From an uncultured Collinsella sp. (GTDB lineage Bacteria > Actinomycetota > Coriobacteriia > Coriobacteriales > Coriobacteriaceae), in NCBI GenBank assembly GCA_902478865.1, contig CABSNA010000054.1:1-8258 (forward strand): a DNA stretch of 8,258 nucleotides. Reading direction: 5' to 3'. The position numbers were made by a program, and so were the translations under genes. Every line of letters begins with the position of its first letter. Position 1 is the stretch's first letter. Of this stretch, positions 3,990-8,258 are shown piece by piece. The notes beneath the pieces were generated by a model. The model was not told where the DNA came from and did not search any database. It saw only the letters and a program-made list of their open reading frames with translations.

Positions 3990-6488
3990 ATGACCGAACA
4001 CCACGCCATCAGCCGTCGAGCATTCACGTTGGGCCTAGGACTCGCAGCATTGTCGCCATTTGTAAGCCTGCCCGAAACCGCGGGATTGGGCCTTCCCGTG
4101 CGCGCGGCATTTGCAGAAGACGCTGCCACAGCGTCAGTCAGCCTCGACAATTTCGTCATTCGCCTTCGCCCCGCGGGCTATTTTCGCACCGCGAGCGTCA
4201 ACCAAGACGGCAACGTTCGCGGCAACGTCTGCCACCTGTTTAACGACGGCACGTCCAGCAAGCTCATCCTTGAGAACGTAACGACCAAGAATGACGATAC
4301 AAACTGGTATGCTATCCGCACCTTGCTCAATTTCGAAGAGCATAAAAAGACGGGCTACAGCATTTGGTCGGTCGACGACGACTCGGACAAAGATGGAAAG
4401 GTCATCCACGTATGGGGCGGCGAGTATGACAACAAGCCCAGCCGCGCTTTTGCGTTCGAGCGTCAATCAAACGGAACCTATATCATCCGAGACCGCACGG
4501 TCGAGAAAGAAACCGAGAAAAAAGACATTAAGTACCTGGCAATAGAATCGAACGGCGAAGACCAGGACAACAATAAGATCTGCCATAAGAGTAAGAGCAT
4601 TCCGTGGGAGCTCGAACTTATCGGTTACGACATGAAAAAGAACGATGCCACGGTTAGCAGCCTCGACTGGATCACGTACAGCAGCTACGTCGATGGGCCA
4701 TGTTGGATGAAATACGTCGACGACAACAAGTTCCTCGACGAGCTGAGCATCCCGGGTACGCACGATTCGGGCACCTGCAGCGTGGACAACGACACTGAGC
4801 CCCAATCCTCGCAAGTAAAATGCCAGCAGGATTACATTCCCACGCAGTTGCTCGAAGGCATTCGCTATTTTGATATCCGGCTCGGAAAGGGCGACGACCC
4901 CGGTATCGACCACGGGGATTACTACCTGCTCAAAAAAGACGCGTACTTTATGCATCTTTCCGATGTCATAGGCTACTTCAAAACGTTTTTGAACGAAAAC
5001 CCGACAGAAGCGCTCATCATGCTTGTATCACGAGGCAACGACGAGGCTACCGACGAAAGTGTTACGACGGCTTTCGCCAAGGTTTTGGACGACAACCCCA
5101 AACTGTTCTATACGTCGAGCCGAATCCCCGCGCTACACGAGGTGCGCGGAAAGATCGTTCTGCTGCGTCGATTTAGGCTCGCCGGCAACAGTGTAAGCGG
5201 CCACACGTGGGGCCTCGACCTTACCGAATGGGATGACAAGATCAAGGCTCACTCCGACAGCGCCACTATGTGTCTCGTCCAAGACGCGCGGGGCTTTGAA
5301 GCCGCGGGGGAAACAGGCGACAAAGAGCCCTATTGCACCAAGGTATACGCCCAGGACAAGTACAAACTCACGGGAACCGACAAGCTCAGCTGGGTCGATA
5401 ATGCGCTGAAGGAAACGACCGGGCGCACGCGCAACGAGGTAGATGTCGAGGACGACAACGGGGCCAAGGAGCAAGTCCTGGAGCGCTGCTGGTCTATCAA
5501 CTACACCAGCTGCACGGGCTTGTCGCACGGAGGCAATCCTTTTACCTCGGCACGAGTAGTCAACGAGCATCTGTATAAGAGCCCGTACATCAACCCCAGC
5601 GGCACCGAGGATACAAAGTCAGATTACCTCAAGCACATTGGCATCATCGCATCCGACTTTGTTGATGCGGCGCTGGCCCGGAGCATCTACCAGCGCAATT
5701 ACGATACGGAGCACAAGCAGACGGCTTCGTACTATCTCCCGTACTATCTCCCGACCCGCATGCGCATGACGTACGGCGACTCGCTGAGCGATGCCTCATT
5801 CCAGGATGGCAAGACCGTTGGCGAGGGTCATTTCCGCCTTGCTGACAGCAGCAACGCGCTCAACGCGACAGCTTCGGGCCATGCGTTTGCCATTGAATAC
5901 GTGGATGTCGACGCCCTGGGCAACGAGACCGTTACGGGGCTGCAGGGCTCTGTGCCCATCGATATCGATCCACGCGCGCTGACGCCCCATTTTGAGGGAC
6001 TCGAAGGCCTTAAGGCCGGCGAAGACGTGCGCGCCAAGATTGCGGCATCACTCGAGGGCAAGCTCGAAACCGATGCCTGCACGGCCCAGCTCGAGTTTGT
6101 GCACGACGCGGACGGCGCTCCGGGCACGGCAATGGCCGAGGGCGAAACATTTGCCGCAGGAACGTACTGGGTGCGCGTGAACGGTCTCTTGGGCGACGCG
6201 GCGCAGAACTACACGCTCGCCAGCGACGGAGCCGCAAGCTTTACCGTAGCGGCCTCGGGCAGTGCGGGCGGCACCGGCAGCGACACGGGTTCCAACGCAG
6301 GCGGCGCCGACAAGAACGGCAAGAGCAACAAGAGAGGCCAGGGCAAGAGCTCAGGCGGAAAGCTCGCCAACACGGGCGACGGCTCTGGCGTTGCCGCCGG
6401 GCTCGCTGCCGCCGCCGTGGCGACAACGGTCGCAGGTGCAGCAATGCTTGCCAGTGACCGCGACAATACCGAGGACGTTAACGAATAG
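3990..6488 (+). CDS. Surface-anchored phosphatidylinositol-specific phospholipase C with Tat signal and LANTG sorting motif
   Basis: The product has 832 residues. Residues 1-42 are a Tat signal: the twin-arginine motif SRRAFTL at 8-14, a hydrophobic core, and a likely cleavage after AFA (42). Residues ~50-215 resemble a ricin-type beta-trefoil carbohydrate-binding region (moderate confidence). Residues ~235-575 are a bacterial PI-PLC X domain: IPGTHDSGT with catalytic His258, YFDIRL with Asp295 and Arg297, and second histidine His308 in IDHGD. GIIASDFVD (Asp556) is near its end. The family cleaves phosphatidylinositol or GPI anchors without calcium. Residues ~590-755 look like beta-rich repeats of the MBG/Ig type. 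A Gly/Ser/Lys linker leads to LANTG (792-796) and a hydrophobic segment, suggesting sortase anchoring. The tail is acidic, without the usual basic cluster. The start follows GGAGGAG at close spacing. It is a single-gene unit. The substrate may be host PI/GPI or the cell's own inositol lipids. Confidence 0.9.
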   Translation: MTEHHAISRRAFTLGLGLAALSPFVSLPETAGLGLPVRAAFAEDAATASVSLDNFVIRLRPAGYFRTASVNQDGNVRGNVCHLFNDGTSSKLILENVTTKNDDTNWYAIRTLLNFEEHKKTGYSIWSVDDDSDKDGKVIHVWGGEYDNKPSRAFAFERQSNGTYIIRDRTVEKETEKKDIKYLAIESNGEDQDNNKICHKSKSIPWELELIGYDMKKNDATVSSLDWITYSSYVDGPCWMKYVDDNKFLDELSIPGTHDSGTCSVDNDTEPQSSQVKCQQDYIPTQLLEGIRYFDIRLGKGDDPGIDHGDYYLLKKDAYFMHLSDVIGYFKTFLNENPTEALIMLVSRGNDEATDESVTTAFAKVLDDNPKLFYTSSRIPALHEVRGKIVLLRRFRLAGNSVSGHTWGLDLTEWDDKIKAHSDSATMCLVQDARGFEAAGETGDKEPYCTKVYAQDKYKLTGTDKLSWVDNALKETTGRTRNEVDVEDDNGAKEQVLERCWSINYTSCTGLSHGGNPFTSARVVNEHLYKSPYINPSGTEDTKSDYLKHIGIIASDFVDAALARSIYQRNYDTEHKQTASYYLPYYLPTRMRMTYGDSLSDASFQDGKTVGEGHFRLADSSNALNATASGHAFAIEYVDVDALGNETVTGLQGSVPIDIDPRALTPHFEGLEGLKAGEDVRAKIAASLEGKLETDACTAQLEFVHDADGAPGTAMAEGETFAAGTYWVRVNGLLGDAAQNYTLASDGAASFTVAASGSAGGTGSDTGSNAGGADKNGKSNKRGQGKSSGGKLANTGDGSGVAAGLAAAAVATTVAGAAMLASDRDNTEDVNE

Positions 6489-6518
6489 GCAAGCCAGTCT
6501 TTTGGGCGCATTAACTCA

Positions 6519-6555
6519 ATCGGGGCGCAGAATACCGTTCTGCGTCCCGATTTTT
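6519..6555 (+). terminator. Strong intrinsic terminator after the PI-PLC gene
   Basis: A 14-bp stem (6519-6532 with 6538-6551, one G-T wobble) with loop TACCG is followed by a run of five T. It begins 31 bases after the stop. Read in reverse, the tract after the stem is poor in T, so it probably serves mainly the plus strand. Confidence 0.93.
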
Positions 6556-6580
6556 ACCTTGGCCCGAACGCCGCTATCGG

Positions 6581-6850
6581 CTACATCACCATGTTCAGAG
6601 CTTTCACAAATTCCTGGGCCTTCGCACGGCTACTCAGGCTAAAGACGCAAGCGGTCAACAGCCTGTTACGCAGGGAAACGTCGCGACCCTTGATCCTGTT
6701 GACCCCCGTGATGTCCTTAAGGTAGACAATCTCGGTGTGCCTGTCGCCAAAAGTGCCCTTCTTGAGCACCTCGATACGATTGGGGTAGATCTTAACGTCT
6801 TTAAACCTACCCGAACCTTTATCCTGGAATAGCAGCGTGTTGTTGTCCAT
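6581..6850 (-). CDS. Small PH-like domain protein
   Basis: The product has 89 residues and neither a signal peptide nor a membrane segment, so it is probably cytoplasmic. It reads as alternating short strands (TLLFQDKG, FKDVKIYPNRIEVLKKG, TEIVYLKDITGVNRI) ending in an amphipathic helix (SRAKAQEFVKALNMV). This is the order expected of a bacterial pleckstrin-homology-like domain. These are small scaffolds with varied or unknown partners. I chose the ATG at 6850-6848 because GGGAG lies eight bases upstream; a GTG at 6895 would add 15 residues but has only a weak GGTGA site. The gene converges on the PI-PLC gene and diverges from the YhcG nuclease gene. No specific function can be given. Confidence 0.75.
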   Translation of the reverse strand: MDNNTLLFQDKGSGRFKDVKIYPNRIEVLKKGTFGDRHTEIVYLKDITGVNRIKGRDVSLRNRLLTACVFSLSSRAKAQEFVKALNMVM

Positions 6851-7018
6851 ACGCGTCACTCCCGTGGGGTTCGCTAAAACTGTCTCTATTGCCACATTTT
6901 AGTCACCGCAAGGCTCCCATGCGAAGGTGCCAGACAGCACAGCAATTCGTGTCCGCGCGAGGCTTTAAACTAGATGCGATAAAGATGCATTCCACAAGAG
7001 GAAAGTGGGGCGACAGTG

Positions 7019-8068
7019 ATGGGCGAACTGGTAAACCGTGGAGAATCGGCAATCGTGCCCGAAGGTTTTTACAAGCAGGTTTCCTCGATTCTCAACGCCG
7101 CTCGCGACAAGGCCTATACCGCCGTTAACTTTGCGATGGTTGAGGCGTATTGGGAGATCGGCAAGAGCATAGTTGATGAGCAGGGCGGAGAGGAGCGCGC
7201 CAAGTATGGAGAGGCGCTGCTCAAGGCCCTCGCAATCAGACTTACCAAGGATTTTGGTAAAGGTTTTGGAGCAAGAGAGCTGCGCAAAATGCGTCAGTTC
7301 TATCTTGCATTTCCAATTCGGGACTCACTGCGTCCCGAATTGAGCTGGACACATTACCGCAGGTTAATACGCATTCCTGACCCCGAAGCTCGCACCTGGT
7401 ACATGAACGAATGCGCCGACTCTCGCTGGAGCACGCGCCAGCTCGAACGCCAGATCAACACCATGTTCCGCGAGCGCCTACTTGCCAGCAAAGACAAGGA
7501 GGCTGTCACCCAAGAAATCCAAAAGAGCGCCCCAGCTCGTCGCCCCGAGGATATCATCCGCGATCCATATGTACTGGAGTTTTTAGGTTTCTCGGACGAT
7601 ACTGCGTTTCGCGAGAGCGATCTAGAGCAGGCGCTCATCACACATCTTCAGAAGTTCCTGCTGGAGCTTGGCCGTGGCTTCGCTTTCGAGGCGCGCCAAA
7701 AGCGCATCACCTTTGATGGGCGCCATTTCTATATTGACCTTGTTTTTTACAACTATCTGATGCGCTGCTTCGTGCTCATCGACCTTAAGACCGATGACCT
7801 TACGCATCAGGACCTGGGCCAGATGCAAATGTATGTGAACTACTACACGCGTGAGCTCATGAACGAAGGCGACAATCCGCCCATAGGCATCGTGCTCTGC
7901 GCGGACAAAAGCGATTCGATCGTCGAGTACACGCTGCCCGAAGACAACGACCAAGTGTTTGCCGCCAAATACCTGCCGTATCTTCCAAGCAAGGAAGAGC
8001 TGGCGCGCGAGCTGAGTGCCGAGTACCGCGCCATCAACGAAGCGACCAATGGCGAAACGCAAGGGTAG
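7019..8068 (+). CDS. yhcG: YhcG-family (DUF1016) PDDEXK nuclease
   Basis: The product has 349 residues, the usual length for YhcG/DUF1016 proteins. An N-terminal helical DUF1016_N region (about 15-165) has the segments VEAYWEIGKSIVDEQ, FGARELRKMRQFY and LSWTHYRRLIRI. A C-terminal nuclease-like domain (about 180-335) follows, with LGRGFAFEARQKRI, FYIDLVFY (Asp240), VLIDLK (Asp255, Lys257) and DLGQMQMYVNYY (Gln268). The PD-(D/E)xK core is therefore present, with Asp in place of the Glu usual in the ELK motif. Family members often occur with restriction-modification genes or mobile DNA and are thought to act on DNA, but their role is poorly defined. No methylase or specificity gene is visible here. 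The start ATG follows GTGGGG by eight bases; an adjacent GTG at 7016 would add one residue. Confidence 0.9.
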   Translation: MGELVNRGESAIVPEGFYKQVSSILNAARDKAYTAVNFAMVEAYWEIGKSIVDEQGGEERAKYGEALLKALAIRLTKDFGKGFGARELRKMRQFYLAFPIRDSLRPELSWTHYRRLIRIPDPEARTWYMNECADSRWSTRQLERQINTMFRERLLASKDKEAVTQEIQKSAPARRPEDIIRDPYVLEFLGFSDDTAFRESDLEQALITHLQKFLLELGRGFAFEARQKRITFDGRHFYIDLVFYNYLMRCFVLIDLKTDDLTHQDLGQMQMYVNYYTRELMNEGDNPPIGIVLCADKSDSIVEYTLPEDNDQVFAAKYLPYLPSKEELARELSAEYRAINEATNGETQG

Positions 8069-8125
8069 CAGCACGTTGCGACCGAAACGCCCGCACGCCT
8101 GTGAGCCGTCCCGCGCTGCGCTTCC

Positions 8126-8258
8126 CTACTTCCCAAAGATTGCAGCGAGCAAGCCCTTGCGTTTGGGCTTTTCTTCTCGGTAGGAACCCTCAGCTGCCGC
8201 TGCAACCTGGCGCGGTTGCTCGCCGCCTCCACGGCGCACGATCTGGTACAGAAACGGC
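8126..8258 (-). CDS. C-terminal end of an unidentified protein (partial, cut by window edge)
   Basis: The last 43 codons of a minus-strand gene are visible, ending in TAG at 8128-8126. The sequence begins PFLYQIVRRGGG, continues with an Ala/Gln-rich stretch, and ends in the basic tail KPKRKGLLAAIFGK. The coding call rests on high-GC codon use typical of the neighbours and on a natural-looking basic/hydrophobic C-terminus. Too little is present to name a family. It converges on the YhcG gene with a gap of 57 bases. Confidence 0.6.
   Translation of the reverse strand, partial: PFLYQIVRRGGGEQPRQVAAAAEGSYREEKPKRKGLLAAIFGK
8151..8175 (+). terminator. Possible yhcG terminator lying inside the convergent gene's 3' end
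   Basis: AAGCCC pairs with GGGCTT (8151-8156 with 8165-8170, eight-base loop), followed by TTCTT so that the plus-strand tail reads TTTTCTT. It is 82 bases after the yhcG stop and within the coding sequence for the basic tail of the minus-strand gene. The stem is short and the loop large, so confidence is moderate to low. Confidence 0.4.

Noticed and set aside
7843..8232. 129-codon minus-strand frame at the right end
   Set aside because: It overlaps the conserved C-terminal part of the YhcG gene. A different minus-strand frame (8126-8258) gives a more natural protein end.

Overview
The window looks like chromosomal DNA from a high-GC Gram-positive gut actinobacterium of the class Coriobacteriia, most likely Collinsella or a close relative. 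This is an inference. It rests on the GC-rich coding regions, the lipoprotein signals ending in LVGC-GG, the Tat-exported surface protein with an LAxTG-type sorting motif, and strong GGAGG ribosome binding sites. No rRNA, tRNA, CRISPR array or transposase gene was seen.

Layout. Positions 1-25 (minus strand) hold only the first eight codons of a gene that starts like a C69-family dipeptidase. Positions 107-345 are an AT-rich, non-coding, MITE-like element with about 53-bp imperfect terminal inverted repeats and a large internal hairpin. Positions 379-1868 (minus) are a two-gene folate operon, fchA then folD, with a 2-bp gap. FolD keeps its NADP-dehydrogenase motifs, but two of its three key cyclohydrolase residues are replaced, so the adjacent FchA probably supplies the cyclohydrolase step. 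Positions 1869-2245 are a divergent regulatory region. Positions 2246-3789 (plus) hold two tandemly duplicated lipoprotein genes. Each has its own terminator, a near-identical ribosome binding site, and an identical 18-bp dyad motif upstream.

Positions 3990-6488 encode a large surface enzyme: Tat signal, probable ricin-like lectin region, bacterial PI-PLC catalytic domain, C-terminal beta-rich region, and an LANTG sorting motif with an unusual acidic tail. A strong terminator follows. Positions 6581-6850 (minus) encode a small PH-like protein, divergent from a YhcG/DUF1016 PDDEXK nuclease at 7019-8068 (plus). The last 133 bases hold the 3' end of an unidentified minus-strand gene converging on the nuclease.

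The genes do not form one pathway. The window is a set of short independent transcription units. The most coherent functional unit is fchA-folD, for interconversion of methylene-, methenyl- and formyl-tetrahydrofolate. The most striking non-coding object is the inverted-repeat element at 107-345. No clear new multi-gene system was found; the candidates worth a second look are listed as findings.
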